From NCBI RefSeq assembly GCF_005144965.1, contig NZ_CP039704.1, positions 2,526,001 through 2,590,000 of the forward strand: a DNA stretch of 64,000 nucleotides. Direction: 5' to 3'. Positions within the stretch are counted from its first letter, which is position 1; every line of letters begins with the position of its first letter. Positions 1 through 10,245 of the stretch are shown here, in pieces. Source of the DNA: Hankyongella ginsenosidimutans (lineage in GTDB: Bacteria > Pseudomonadota > Alphaproteobacteria > Sphingomonadales > Sphingomonadaceae). The translations under genes were made by a program, and so were the position numbers. The notes under the pieces were generated by a model. It saw only the letters and a program-made list of their open reading frames with translations, searched no databases and was not told the origin of the DNA.

Positions 1-176
1 AGTTGCGCACAGAACGGCACATGAATGTACAGCGACAGGGGTTCGTAGAGGCTGACGAGATGCAGCGCCTGCTCGCGGTCGGCATTGCCGACACCGTCAT
101 GAAAATCGGCAGCCGTAGGATAACTTGTATACCGCGGCAGCGTTCTGGTCAGGAAAGGCAGCCAGGAGTCTCGCAT
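1..176 (-). CDS. hemN: Oxygen-independent coproporphyrinogen III oxidase (partial, N terminus only)
   Basis: This minus-strand gene starts at the ATG at 176-174 and runs off the window. The 58 visible codons contain the HemN opening signature RYTSYPTA near residue 16 and end at SLYIHVPFC, the stretch leading into the radical-SAM CxxxCxxC cluster, of which the first cysteine is visible. HemN is a radical-SAM enzyme that decarboxylates coproporphyrinogen III in haem synthesis without oxygen. An FNR-type box lies about 35 bp upstream of the start, which fits anaerobic induction, and the neighbouring cbb3 oxidase genes need haem. The rest of the gene is not visible, so intactness cannot be judged. 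Confidence 0.9.
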   Translation of the reverse strand, partial: MRDSWLPFLTRTLPRYTSYPTAADFHDGVGNADREQALHLVSLYEPLSLYIHVPFCAQ

Positions 177-209
177 ACCTCAATCTGGACTGTTTTACGC
201 GCGGTGGTT

Positions 210-223
210 TTGATCCAGGTCAA
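210..223. promoter_or_regulatory. FNR/FixK-type box upstream of hemN
   Basis: TTGATCCAGGTCAA matches the TTGAT-N4-ATCAA consensus with one mismatch. It lies in the hemN/ompW divergent region, about 35 bp upstream of the hemN start, so it could activate hemN under low oxygen. Confidence 0.75.
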
Positions 224-279
224 AAGGATGAAAATACTTATTAAATGTAACCTATAATCAACTATAAATATTTTTGCAT

Positions 280-293
280 TTGCTTTAGATCAA
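280..293. promoter_or_regulatory. FNR/FixK-type box upstream of ompW
   Basis: TTGCTTTAGATCAA matches the TTGAT-N4-ATCAA consensus with one mismatch and sits 60 bp before the ompW ATG. ompW is a known FNR-regulated gene in enterobacteria, so the assignment is consistent with family knowledge. Confidence 0.65.
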
Positions 294-352
294 AATCTCC
301 CCGGCTTGGCGCGTTATGCAGCCCCTACAATTCGTTGTCGAAGGGGACAAAA

Positions 353-1002
353 ATGAAACAGTATTTTGCTGCATTCACGGCACTGGCAACTTTAGCCTTG
401 GCGGGCGCAGCACATGCAGAAGCTGGTGACTTCCAGATTCGCCTGCGTGCTATTGGCGTATTGCCGACGGAAAGCGCCGGCGGCATCAATCCCGCACTAC
501 CAACTGCATCGGTGGGCGTTGACAATGCTTATACTGGCGAAGTGGATTTCACCTACTTTTCACCAAGCATATCGGTGCCGAACTCATTCTGGCGACGTCG
601 AACCATGATGTTACCGGACGCGGCGCGAGCGGGATCGGCAAAATCATTGACGCCCGCGTGCTGCCGCCGACGCTGACGGTGCAGTATCATTTCAATCCAG
701 ATGGCAAGTTCCGCCCTTATCTCGGGGCCGGCGTGAACTACAGTGTCTTCTATGGCGTGGATGCGACCCAGACGCTGGTCGACGCCATCGGCCCGGTCGA
801 TGTCAGCGCCGATTCCTCGCTGGGCTGGGCGGTTCAGGGCGGCATCGACTACGCGATCGACAAACACTGGTTTGTGAACGTCGATCTGAAGTACGTCAGC
901 CTCGACACACGTGTAACCCTGCACCAGGGTGCAACCCGCAACAGCGTCAATGTCGACCTCGACCCACTGATCGTGGGCGTGGGTGTCGGCTACCGCTTCT
1001 GA
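353..1002 (+). CDS. ompW: OmpW family outer-membrane porin (one frameshift)
   Basis: The start is the ATG at 353 behind the strong AAGGGG site at 341. A 22-residue signal peptide ends in AHA. The mature part shows OmpW features: RLRAIGVLP early, a VDFTYF strand, LPPTLTVQYHF, the RPYLGAGVNY strand and a C-terminal aromatic YRF typical of an eight-stranded outer-membrane barrel. The frame breaks in the T run at 557-560. Restoring one base joins both halves through FTKHIGAELILATS. OmpW proteins form narrow hydrophobic channels and are often raised in microaerobic conditions, which matches the FNR box upstream. The break looks like a lost T rather than decay, because the downstream half is fully conserved. 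Confidence 0.88.
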
Positions 1003-1119
1003 GCCCCGGGAGCCGACGGGGCGCAGAGTCGCCATTATGGAATGACCGCGACCCGTCGGCATCCTTGTCTTGCAGTTCGGTTGTCACTGTCCTAGTTCCC
1101 CGGTAACAATAGGGGCTGA

Positions 1120-1868
1120 ATGGACGGGCTGATTACGCTGTTTTCCGATCCGGGCGCATGGGTTGCGCTGGCGACATTGATCGCCCTCGAGGTGGTGCTC
1201 GGGATCGACAACCTCATCTTCATTTCCATTCTGACCAACAAGCTGCCGGAGGATATCCGGCCGCGCGCGCCCGCATCGGGATCGGACTGGCGTTGATCCT
1301 GCGGCTGGCACTGCTGAGCCTGGTCGCCTTCATCGCGCTCCTGACCGAGCCGGTCATCACGCTGTTCGGGCAGGGTTTTTCCTGGCGTGATCTCATCCTC
1401 ATCGCCGGCGGCCTGTTCCTGGTCTGGAAAGCGACGAAGGAAATCCATCACAACGTCGACCCCGTGCCGTCGCACGATGTTTTCGACACCAGCCAGGCCG
1501 GGCGCAGCTTCGCGGCGATCATCGGCCAGATCATCGCCATCGACCTGGTGTTTTCGCTCGACAGCATTATCACCGCTGTCGGCCTGACCCACCATGTGCC
1601 GATCATGGTGATTGCGGTGCTGGTCGCGGTCTCGGTGATGCTGCTGGCGTCAGGGCCGCTTGCCGACTTCGTCGCGAAAAATCCGACAGTGGTGATGCTG
1701 GCGCTGAGCTTCCTGCTGATGATCGGCATGACCCTGATCGCGGAAGGCTTCCAGGTGCATGTGGAGAAGGGCTTCGTCTATGCGGCGATGGCGTTCTCGT
1801 GCTTCGTCGAGTTCCTGAACATCCTGGCGCGCAAGAACCGCGAGCGAAAGGCCGCACCCAACGATTAG
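1120..1868 (+). CDS. TerC-family integral membrane protein (one frameshift)
   Basis: The ATG at 1120 follows an AGGGGC ribosome site. The opening, with LITLFSDP then [16 protein letters not shown], is the TerC/YegH-type first helix pair, and a second acidic helix reads [15 protein letters not shown]. Six or seven hydrophobic segments follow, with a basic tail. The frame changes near 1258-1266 in a GC repeat, and restoring one base gives a continuous protein of about 249 residues. TerC-family proteins are implicated in metal (manganese, tellurite) handling at the membrane. No CBS or CorC domain is attached. The substrate cannot be read from sequence. Inverted repeats follow the stop codon. Confidence 0.85.
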
Positions 1869-1869
1869 A

Positions 1870-1913
1870 GCGATTTCCAAGCAGATGAACTCATCTGCTG
1901 GTTAAGAAATCGC
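1870..1913. repeat. Two-part inverted repeat downstream of the TerC-family gene
   Basis: The outer arms GCGATTTC and GAAATCGC enclose inner arms GCAGATGA and TCATCTGC with a two-base loop. It resembles the small intergenic palindromes dispersed in alphaproteobacterial genomes and may also act as a bidirectional terminator between convergent genes. Confidence 0.7.
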
Positions 1914-1928
1914 GGCAAAACAAAAACA

Positions 1929-1969
1929 TAGAGCGGCGATCTGATTGCGTCAGATCGAAAGCCGCTCTA
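1929..1969. repeat. Inverted repeat overlapping the ccoS stop codon
   Basis: Arms TAGAGCGGC (1929-1937) and GCCGCTCTA (1961-1969) enclose GATCTGA and TCAGATC arms. The ccoS stop codon is the last triplet of this palindrome. It is probably paired with the 1870-1913 palindrome as one intergenic repeat unit and could terminate the convergent TerC and cco transcripts. Confidence 0.7.
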
Positions 1970-2119
1970 GGGCGCGCCCGTCACATCATCGTCGAGGAGA
2001 ATGCGCTGGCTGGCGCCTTCGGGATCGTCGAACTGGCCGCTGCGCAAGGCCCAAAAAGATTGCCAGAGCACCGCCCCCATCAGCAGCGACACCGGGATGA
2101 GGATCAGCAGCCCCGTCAC
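1967..2119 (-). CDS. ccoS: cbb3 oxidase assembly protein CcoS
   Basis: This is a 50-residue intact protein. It starts at the GTG at 2119, which overlaps the ccoI stop in a GTGA arrangement, and is the last gene of the cco operon. One N-terminal membrane segment ([17 protein letters not shown]) is followed by the family hallmark AL.SGQFDD near residue 25. CcoS is needed for cofactor insertion into cbb3 cytochrome oxidase. Position and sequence together make the call firm. Confidence 0.92.
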   Translation of the reverse strand: MTGLLILIPVSLLMGAVLWQSFWALRSGQFDDPEGASQRILLDDDVTGAP

Positions 2120-4211
2120 CGGCGCAGCCCCAGCCGCAAGGCGTTGGCGGTAACCAGGATCGACGACAGCGACATGGCCAGTGCCGCGATAAGCGGCGTT
2201 ACCAGCCCGGCGACCGCAAGCGGCACGGCCAGCACATTGTAGCCGATCGCCAGGGCAAAGTTCTGGCGCACGATCCGGCCGTGCGTCCGGCGGTCTCCAG
2301 CGCCTCGACGACCGACATCAGCGCACCGTCCTGAAACACGATGTCGGCGGCGGTCTGCGCGAGATCGGTGGCGGAGCCCGGTGACATGGCGACATGCGCC
2401 GTGCGCAGCGCTGCGGCGTCGTTCAGGCCATCCCCGACCATCAGGACCCGATGCCCATCCCGCTCGAGCTGCGCGAGGTGCGCCTGCTTGTCGAGTGGCG
2501 TAGCGCCCGCGTGAACTTGCTCGATCCCGGCTTCAGCCGCCGCTGCCACCACGGCTTCCGGGCGGTCGCCGGACAGCAGCGCGACCGCGTAGCCACGGGA
2601 TTGCAGCACGCGGATGGCCTCACGCGCATCGGGCCGCGGGCGGTCCTGGAACAGGAAAAGGCGCGGAGGCTGGTCGTCGCCACCGAACGCCAGCGCCGGG
2701 CCTGGGTGGTCCGGCATGGGCGCGCCGACCCAGTCCGGCCGGCCGAGCCGGTAGCGCCGGCCGCCGATATCGCCCTCGACGCCGCACCCCGGCACCTCAA
2801 GGATAGCCGTTGCCGCCGGCAGATGCTCGGGCGCGCTGCCCGCCAGCGCCCGCGACAAAGGGTGCCGGCTGTGCACGGCCAGGGCTGCGGCCAGGGCATG
2901 AACCTCGGGGCAGGGCTGGCTCACCAGCGTCAGCGCGCCGGTCGTCAGGGTGCCGGTTTTGTCGAACACCACGGTATCGACGGCGGCGAGGCGCTCCAGT
3001 GCATCGCCGGACTTGACGATGACGCCGCGCCGCATCAGCCGCCCGACGGCCGCCACCTGGGCGGCAGGAACCGCAAGCCCGAGCGCACAGGGGCAGGTGA
3101 TGATGAGCACCGCGACTGCCGCCATGAGCGCGGGATGCCAAGGCTGCCCGGCCAGTATCCAGCCGGCGAAGGTGAGCGCGGCGCCGAGATGGACCACCGG
3201 CGTATAGAGCCGCGCGACCCGGTCCGCGAGGCGAACCAGTCCGGCGCGGCCCTGCTCCGCCTGTTCCATCAGGCGTACCAGTTCGGCAAGCAGGCTCCGG
3301 GATGCCGGGCGCAGCGCCTCGACGACCAGGGGCACTCAGATTGACGACGCCTGATGACAATTCGTCCCCAGGTGCTACGGCTTGCGGCGCGCTCTCGCCG
3401 GTCACCAGCGCGGTATCGACGTCACTGACGCCGGAGAGCACCCGTGCATCGACACCCAGGCTCTCACCGGCCGCCAGCGCCAGCGCCATGCCGGGCGTCA
3501 CCGCATCGATCGCCAGCCATTCCCGGCCGCCGTCCGCCCGGATGACCTGCGCTTTCAGCGCCTGCGCTTTCAGCAGCGCCTGTGCCGCCGAGAAGGCGCG
3601 GGCGCGCAGCCGGTGATCGAACACACGCCCGACCAGCAGGAAAAACAGCAGCATGACGGCGGCGTCGAAATAGGCGTAATGCCCGCCGCGCACGGTCTGG
3701 AACAGGCTGGCACCGGTGGTCAGCAGCACGCCGACCGAGATCGGCACATCCATATTCGTACTGCGGCGGCGCAGAGCCCGCCAGGCGGACCGGAAGAACG
3801 GCTGGCCGGCATAGGCGATGGCGGGTATGGCGACCAGGGCCGACAGCCAGTGAAACAGGGCGCGGGTCGCGGCATCCATGTCCGAGCCGGACCAGATGGC
3901 GATCGAGAACAGCATGACGTTCATCATGGCGAAGCCGGCGACGCCAAGCGCCTGCACCAGCCGTTTGCCCTCCTGCGCGGTCAGATCGCCGGTCTGGGCG
4001 TTCCGGTACGGTCGGGCATCGAAGCCGACCGCCGCCAGCGCCGACAGGCAGGATTCTTCGCTAAGCTCCGCCTCGCTGTCGATACGGACCCGGCGCGTCG
4101 ACAAGTTGGCGCGGGCCGCCAGCACGCCCGCGCCGTGCGCAAGGCCCGCTCGACCTTGCTCAGGCAGCCCGCGCAATGCATGCCGGGCACCACAAGCTCA
4201 AGGGTGGTCAT
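2116..4211 (-). CDS. ccoI: Copper-exporting P1B-type ATPase CcoI/FixI for cbb3 maturation (three frameshifts)
   Basis: An N-terminal heavy-metal domain carries GMHCAGC near residue 9. A multi-helix membrane region follows with the CPC copper motif (ITCPCALG), then the phosphorylation motif DKTGT and the hinge [11 protein letters not shown]. The C-terminal helix pair is in a different frame and ends at 2116. Frame breaks lie near 4115-4150, 3335 and 2280, and each is repaired by one base. CcoI pumps copper across the inner membrane for the CuB site of CcoN. The start ATG at 4211 overlaps the ccoH stop, and the end overlaps ccoS. The order ccoG-ccoH-ccoI-ccoS is the standard assembly operon. 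Confidence 0.93.
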
Positions 4212-4700
4212 GGCGTGATCAGCAAGTCCTGGGCGATGCGGGCATGCGCACTGCCTTCGCGCGCGCTGACCGCCAGGCTCCAGCGCCCCAGGCCGGCAAT
4301 GTCACCTGTGCCAGGTAGCGCCCCGCGCCGAGCGGCGTAAATGCGATTGGCGTATCAAGCGCGGCGTTGGTCGGGCGCTTGAGCGTGCCTTCGATCACAA
4401 GGCCGAGCACGGCGCCGCCGCGCGCGCCGGCGACGCTCAGAGTCAGCTCGACCGTCCTGCGCGCAGGGTCGGCGATCCGTGAGGTGATTTGCGTCGACCA
4501 CCCAAGGGCCGCCTCGGCGCGCTGTTCGGCGAGCACCTGATTGTAATCGCGTCCTTTTCGATACGCGTCCTGCTGATCCAGCCCGTCGAAGGTCTCGATC
4601 GCCAGCGTAGTCATCAAGACATTGACGCCAATGATGACCGCGAAAACGCCAGCACCATCAATAGCACGGCGCGGCCGGTCAGGGGTTTGGCAGCGGTCAT
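4208..4700 (-). CDS. ccoH: cbb3 oxidase assembly protein CcoH/FixH (two frameshifts)
   Basis: The ATG at 4700 overlaps the ccoG stop (ATGA). One N-terminal membrane helix is followed by the FixH-type stretch ETFDGLDQQDAYRKG and NQVLAEQ, then a periplasmic beta domain. The frame breaks at the A run 4643-4646 and again near 4280-4300. With both repaired the protein ends IAQDLLITP with its stop overlapping ccoI. CcoH is a small membrane protein that stabilises the assembling cbb3 oxidase. The call rests on sequence pattern and on position between ccoG and ccoI. Confidence 0.88.
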
Positions 4701-6131
4701 CCTTTGGGTCCCCGCATCAGCAGTTCTGCTGTAACGCTTGCACCGAATTCATCAGTCAGCACAAGACGACCAGTCGCCGCACCATCCTTGAACGCCGATT
4801 GCGCCGCCTCGGCGGGCAGGGTGACGAACAGACGGCCGGTTTCCTCCAGATCCGCCGGAACTTCGACCTTCAGTCCGTCGCGGCCGTCGTTCCAGCGCAT
4901 CTGCGCGCCAGGCAAGCCCTGCAGGCTGATCGCGAAGGTGCGCGGGGATGTCTGTTTGTTGAGCACATGCACGGTATAGGTGTTGCGAATACCGCCGTCG
5001 GACAGCAGCACGTACAGCGGGTTGCGCTCCGGTTGCAGCGCCAGATCGGCGGTCGTCCTGTTGAGGAACGCCCACATCAGCACCGAGCTGACAAAGCCGA
5101 TCAGGGTCATGTAAACGATGGTGCGCGTGCGCACGAACGCCAGTTTCTGCGGCAGGCCCTGCGCGCGGCGCTCCGTATTCTTGAAGCTGTCGTAGTTGAT
5201 GAGCCCGCGCGGGCGACCCACCTTATCCATGATCTCGTCGCAGGCGTCGATGCATAACGCGCACTGGATGCAGGAGAGTTGCGGCCCTTCGCGGATATCC
5301 GTGCCGGTTGGGCAGACTTGGACGCAGGCCTTGCAGTCGATGCAATCGCCCTGCGGTGCAGCGTCCGGCGCTGCATGCTTGCGGATCGGGCCGCGCGGCT
5401 CGCCCCGCTCCGGCTTGTAGGAGACCAGCAGGGACTCGCTGTCGAGCAGCGCCCCTGGATACGCGGCCACGGGCACATGTAGATGCACACTTGCTCGCGC
5501 GCGAGCCCGCCGAGCAGATACGTGGTCCCGGTGAACAGGCCGATGAAGAATATGGCGCCGAGTGGGGCGGTCCCGTGCAGCAGCTGACCCAGCAGCGTCG
5601 GCGCATCGGTGAAGTAAAAATCCACGCCCCGCCGGTTGCGACCGAGATTAGCAGCCAAATGCCATGCTTGGCGATTTTCTTGCGCAGCTTGTCCAGCGAC
5701 CAGCCGCCCTTGTCGAGCCGGATGCGTGCCGAGCGATCACCCTCGATCCAGCGCTCCACGTGCACGAACAGGTCGGTCCAGACTGTCTGCGGGCAAGCGT
5801 AGCCGCACCAGGCGCGCCCCACCATGGATGTGACGAGAAACAGCCCAAGGGCCGCCACCACCATCGCGCCGGCGAAGTAATACACCTCCTGCGCCCAGAT
5901 TTCGGCGAAGAAGAAGTAGAAGCGCCGGGTGCCAAGGTCGAGCAGGATCGCCTGGTCCGGCGCATTCGGGCCGCGATCGAAGCGAATCCAGGGCGTGATG
6001 TAGTAGATCGCGAGCAGGACGCTCATGATCACCCACTTCAATTTACGATACGTACCCTTGACCGCTTTGGGATAGACCTTGCGGTGCTCTTCGTAGAGCC
6101 GGGTATCGTCCGTGTTGACCGGCGCGTTCAT
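4697..6131 (-). CDS. ccoG: Cytochrome oxidase accessory ferredoxin CcoG/RdxA/FixG (two frameshifts)
   Basis: It starts at the ATG at 6131 (MNAPVNTDD). Membrane helices are followed by the polyferredoxin signature with CGYACPQTVW near the middle and two clusters, CIDCKACVQVCP and CIQCALCIDAC. A C-terminal Ig-like periplasmic domain ends in LLMRGPKG. Frame breaks lie at the A run 5616-5620 and near 5451-5457. CcoG has been shown to act in copper reduction during cbb3 maturation. It opens the assembly half of the cco cluster three bases after ccoP, so it is very likely co-transcribed. Confidence 0.93.
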
Positions 6132-6133
6132 GC

Positions 6134-7075
6134 TCACAGCTTTCCTTGGGTCTCCGGAATTCCCGCCGCCTCGGCGGCCTGGGCGTTCGTCGGTTCCCCG
6201 CCACCCAGCGTATGGATATAGATGGCGAGTTGCTTGATCGTTACCGGATCGAGGCGTGTCTTCCACGCCGGCATGCGGCCATTGCGCGCGTTGGCGATGG
6301 TGTAGACGATATCGGCGCGCTGTTTGCCGTACAGCCAGATGGCGTCGGTAAGGTTCGGGCGCCGAACTCGCGGTTCCCTTACCGGTCTCGCCATGGCAGG
6401 CGACGCATTGCTCGGCGAAAATTGCCGCGCCGCGCTGTGCGCCTGCCATGTTGTGTTTCTGTCTCGACAGCGACAGCACATAGTCCGTCACATCCTCGAT
6501 CTGTGCCGTGCTCAGCACGCCGTCTTTCCGAATGCCGGCATGGCGCTGACGCGCGTGTCCGCATCCTGATCCCAGCGGATGCCGTGCAGCAGGGTGGTAT
6601 GAATATCCTCCACCTTGCCGCCCCAGAGCCAGTCGTCATCGTTGAGGTTCGGGAAGCCCTTGCCGCCCTGTGCGCCGGTGCCGTGGCAGGGTGCGCAATT
6701 TTCCTTGAAGGCGATGCGGCCGCCGGCCTGCGCGACTTCCAGCAGGTTCGGGTTTTTCTCGATCTGCTCGAAACTCTGACTGGCGATCGCATTGATAGCG
6801 TCCGCGCGCTTTGCGGCTTCGTCCTTCAGCTCCTGGGTCACGGTTGCGCGTTGCGAGTAGCCAAGCGAACCCGCTGTTGCGCGCCAGCCGTCCGGCGTGG
6901 GAATCGGCCAGGCGGGGAAGAAGAAATAATAGACGATCGAGCCTATGATCGACACATAGAAGGTATAGAGCCACCACTTCGGCAGCGGCGTATTGAGCTC
7001 TTTCAGGCCATCCCATTCGTGTCCGGTGGTCGCGCGGCCAGTAACGGTGTCGATTTCTTTCTCGTGTTCGGCCAT
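6134..7075 (-). CDS. ccoP: cbb3 oxidase dihaem subunit CcoP/FixP (two frameshifts)
   Basis: The ATG at 7075 begins MAEHEKEID, followed by the conserved GHEWDGLKELNTPLPKWW and a single membrane helix. Two c-type haem motifs are visible, CAPCH near residue 125 and CVACH in the second domain. The C-terminal helix of the second haem domain ends EAAGIPETQGKL. Frame breaks are near 6515 and 6375. CcoP carries electrons from the bc1 complex through cytochrome c to CcoO. Both haem sites survive once the frames are joined. Confidence 0.93.
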
Positions 7076-7080
7076 GGCGG

Positions 7081-7236
7081 CTATTCCTTGTCAGACAGCA
7101 TGGGAAGGTGGGCAGCACGCTCGAACTTGCGGCGGTTTCCGGGCCAGAGCGCGTAAATTACCGCGACGATGAAGCCCGCGACCAGGATCAGCAGGCCTGC
7201 CGTGGCACCGAAGGTGCGAAGACTCTCGTAGGTCAT
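7081..7236 (-). CDS. ccoQ: cbb3 oxidase subunit CcoQ/FixQ
   Basis: This 51-residue intact protein starts at the ATG at 7236, just after ccoO. It has one membrane helix (AGLLILVAGFIVAVIYALW) and the usual basic juxtamembrane patch GNRRKFERAA. CcoQ helps CcoP associate with CcoNO. Position between ccoO and ccoP is diagnostic. Confidence 0.92.
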   Translation of the reverse strand: MTYESLRTFGATAGLLILVAGFIVAVIYALWPGNRRKFERAAHLPMLSDKE

Positions 7237-7246
7237 GTGCGCCTCC

Positions 7247-7975
7247 TTACTGCTGGACTTTGGCTTCGAGGCCGGCTGCGTTGACGTCGACCAGCGTGCC
7301 GAGCATCTGCAGATAGGCGATCAGGGCGTCCATCTCGGTCACACGGGTGGGGTCGCCGTCGAAGTCGCGCACATTCACCTTGGGATAGCGCTTGGCGAGC
7401 GCCGTGGCGTCGCCGTCGGGATCGGCCTGAAGCGCCAGATCGGCCTTGGCCTCGGCGATCATCTCCTTGCTGTAGGGCACGCCGGCCAGCCGGTTCGCAT
7501 TCAGCAGGTTAACCAGGTCTTCCGTGTCGAGCGTGCGCTCGTTCAGGTAGGCGTAGTTGGGCATGATCGACTCCGGCACGACCTGCCGCGGGTCTTCCAT
7601 ATGCAGGCGCTGCCATTCGTCCGAGTACTTGCCGCCGACCCGCGCGAGGTCCGGGCCGGTGCGCTTTGAACCCCATTGGAATGGGTGATCGTACATGCTC
7701 TCGGCCGCCAGACTGTAGTGGCCGTAGCGATCGACCTCCGAGCGCAAAGCACGGATCATCTGGCTGTGGCAGTTGTAGCAGCCCTCGCGGACGTAGATCT
7801 GCCGGCCGACCAGCTCGAGCGGCGTGTAGGGGCGCATGCCCTCGACCTTCTCGATCGTGGTGTTGATCAGGAACAGCGGCACGATCTCGACGATCCCGCC
7901 GATCGCCACCACGATCAGGATACCCACCAGCAGGATGAACGAGTGCTTTTCAAAAATGGCGTGTGAGAACTTCAT
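7247..7975 (-). CDS. ccoO: cbb3 oxidase monohaem subunit CcoO/FixO
   Basis: This is an intact 242-residue protein. An N-terminal membrane anchor is followed by the [14 protein letters not shown] stretch and one c-haem site [10 protein letters not shown] near residue 67. The distal methionine region PNYAYL follows. CcoO carries electrons from CcoP to the CcoN active site. The gene lies 11 bp after ccoN and 11 bp before ccoQ, in the canonical NOQP order, and is one of the few cco genes with no frame break here. Confidence 0.97.
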   Translation of the reverse strand: MKFSHAIFEKHSFILLVGILIVVAIGGIVEIVPLFLINTTIEKVEGMRPYTPLELVGRQIYVREGCYNCHSQMIRALRSEVDRYGHYSLAAESMYDHPFQWGSKRTGPDLARVGGKYSDEWQRLHMEDPRQVVPESIMPNYAYLNERTLDTEDLVNLLNANRLAGVPYSKEMIAEAKADLALQADPDGDATALAKRYPKVNVRDFDGDPTRVTEMDALIAYLQMLGTLVDVNAAGLEAKVQQ

Positions 7976-7986
7976 GGGGTTGATCC

Positions 7987-9653
7987 TTATTCAGCGGGCT
8001 GCAGGCTGGCCGGCGGCTGCATCCGGCGATCGCGCTGTTCCGCAACGCCGAGCCGCGCCGTCATCCACAGGTTGTAGGCCATGATGAGCGAGCCAACGAC
8101 GAACAGCAGGCCGCCGAGCGCACGCACCAGATAGTAGGGGTGAAGCTGCGCCACGGTCTCGATGAAGGAATACTCCAGGAAGCCGAGGTTGTCGTAGGCG
8201 CGCCACAGCAATCCCTGCGTGATGCCGGCAAACCACATGGAGACCATGTAAAGAACGATACCGATGGAAGCGATCCAGAAGTGCCACTCGACCAGGCGCA
8301 TGCTGTACAGTTCCTTGCGGCGGTACAGCCACGGCACCAGGCAGTAGAGTGCGCCGAACGACACGAAACCGACCCAGCCGAGCGCACCCGAGTGCACGTG
8401 GCCGATGGTCCAGTCCGTATAGTGGCTGAGCGAGTTGACCTCCTTGACCGACATCAGCGGCCCTTCGAAGGTCGACATGCCGTAGAAGGCGACCGACGTG
8501 AACAGGAAGCGGATGACCGGGTCGGTGCGCAGCTTGTCCCAGGCACCGGACAGGGTCATCAGGCCGTTGATCATCCCGCCCCAGGACGGCATCCAGAGCA
8601 TTATAGAGAAGGTCATACCCAGCGTCTGCGCCCAATCCGGCAACGCGGTGAAGTGCAGGTGGTGCGGCCCTGCCCAGATATAGAGGAAAATCAGCGCCCA
8701 GAAGTGGATGATCGACAGGCGGTAGGAGTAAACCGGCCGCTCCGCGCGCTTGGGCACGAAATAATACATGATGGCGAGGAAGCCGGCGGTCAGGAAGAAA
8801 CCGACCGCATTATGGCCGTACCACCACTGGATCATGGCGTCCTGCACCCCGGACCACAGGATGACCGAGTGCGGACTGTAGAGCGACAGCGGGATCGCGG
8901 CGTTGTTGACCAGGTGCAGCATGGCGATGGTCACGATGAACGCCAGGTAGAACCAGTTGGCGACGTAGATGTGCGGTTCCTTGCGCTTCAGGATCGTGCC
9001 GAGGAACACCAGCAGATAGACGACCCAGACGATCGTCAGCCACAGATCGACATACCATTCCGGCTCGGCATATTCCTTGGACTGGGTGACCCCATGACGT
9101 AGCCGGTCGCCGCCAGCACGATGAACAGTTGATAGCCCCAGAACACGAACCAAGGCGCCAGACGCCCGGCCAGCCGCGCCTGGCAGGTTCGCTGAACGAC
9201 GTAGAACGACGTCATCAGCAGCACATTGCCACCAAAGGCAAAGATCACGGCGCTGGTGTGCAGCGGTCGAAGGCGGCCGAAGGTGGTGGCCGGGATGTCC
9301 AGGCTGAAGGTCGGAAAGGCGAGCTGGATCGCGATGACCAGGCCGACCAGGAACCCGACCACGCCCCAGAATGTCGAGGCCCACACCCCGGCGCGCACGA
9401 TCGCTTCATTGTAGTTCGGCGTGCCGTCAGCGTTCACCTGCGGGACGGTGATGCCTTTAGCTGGGATATAGAAGGTCGCCGCATAGCAGAACAGCGCGAT
9501 CAGCAGCATGTGGAACTGCATGACGGCGGCACTTGCGTTGCCGGCGATCCAGAGCGCGAACAGCCCTGCCACCCCGGCGACCACTGTGGCCAGCGTGGAC
9601 GACGCGGGGAAAGCGCCGGGCTTGGGATGGGTGAGGGTAGGCAAGGTCTGCAT
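7987..9653 (-). CDS. ccoN: cbb3 cytochrome c oxidase catalytic subunit CcoN/FixN (one frameshift)
   Basis: The ATG at 9653 opens a haem-copper oxidase subunit I with about 12 membrane helices. Visible hallmarks are [16 protein letters not shown] with a haem b ligand histidine, [11 protein letters not shown] carrying the CuB histidine and active-site tyrosine region, [18 protein letters not shown], and [12 protein letters not shown]. The single break near 9085-9095 falls within the [16 protein letters not shown] stretch, which is continuous in the family. CcoN reduces oxygen at high affinity in the inner membrane. An FNR box lies upstream of the preceding small gene, from which the operon may be transcribed. 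Confidence 0.96.
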
Positions 9654-9689
9654 GGGGCCCCGGTTTATGGTATTGCGTTGTCTGTGGTC

Positions 9690-10013
9690 TCAAAGAGCGG
9701 CGTACGCCTTGATGTGGGTCAAGCGCGTGCGTGCCGCGAGCCAGGCCATTGCCGCGCCGCCGCTTGCGCCAACCAGCGCGCAGTGCGGGCAAATCTGCGC
9801 CGCCAGCGCTTCGATGCCGTTCAGCGCCGCCCCGGTTTGCGGATCGATCAGCAGTATCGCGCGCCCATGGGCGGTGCACAGGCTGACCATCAGGGCGTCA
9901 GGCGCATAGCCGCAGGCAAGCGCGCAGGCGGCAACGCTCAACAGCACGCCAAGCCCCGCTGCCAGGCTGATTGACAATGGATCGATGTGTATCTTCGACT
10001 GCGCGAACGGCAT
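9690..10013 (-). CDS. Small hypothetical membrane protein with CPHC motif, upstream of ccoN
   Basis: This 107-residue ORF is intact, starts at the ATG at 10013 and ends 36 bp before ccoN, so it is likely the first gene of the cco transcript. It has an N-terminal hydrophobic segment (SISLAAGLGVLLSVAACALACGY) that may be a signal anchor, and later the pair ICPHC. It looks vaguely like small Cys-containing proteins linked to copper genes (DUF2946-type), but this is a weak match. An FNR box 61 bp upstream supports it being expressed. A role in metal supply to the oxidase is inference only. Confidence 0.6.
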   Translation of the reverse strand: MPFAQSKIHIDPLSISLAAGLGVLLSVAACALACGYAPDALMVSLCTAHGRAILLIDPQTGAALNGIEALAAQICPHCALVGASGGAAMAWLAARTRLTHIKAYAAL

Positions 10014-10073
10014 GGGCGACTCTCGCTTATGGTGTCACATCGGGAACGGATAGAGGTAACGAAGAAACGCGGA

Positions 10074-10087
10074 TTGATTCAGATCAA
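10074..10087. promoter_or_regulatory. Perfect FNR/FixK box upstream of the cco operon
   Basis: TTGATTCAGATCAA is an exact TTGAT-N4-ATCAA match. It lies 61 bp upstream of the small gene at 10013 that leads into ccoN, the usual place for an activating FNR/FixK site. Confidence 0.88.
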
Positions 10088-10245
10088 ATCCACCAAGGAT
10101 GCTGCGCCGCGTGCGCTCAATGCGCAACACTATAAAACAACAATCGCAGGACGTGGATTTTCGCGTCGATTGCATGGTGAATCCCAAGCCGCGATATTAC
10201 CATGGGTATCATGCTGGATAGCACACGCATCGCCCCCAGGTTTAC

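Noticed and set aside
353..1002. Programmed frameshifting or pseudogene status of ompW and other broken genes
   Set aside because: The breaks are spread over most long genes including essential ones and sit in homopolymers without slippery-site or structure signals, so read errors explain them better.
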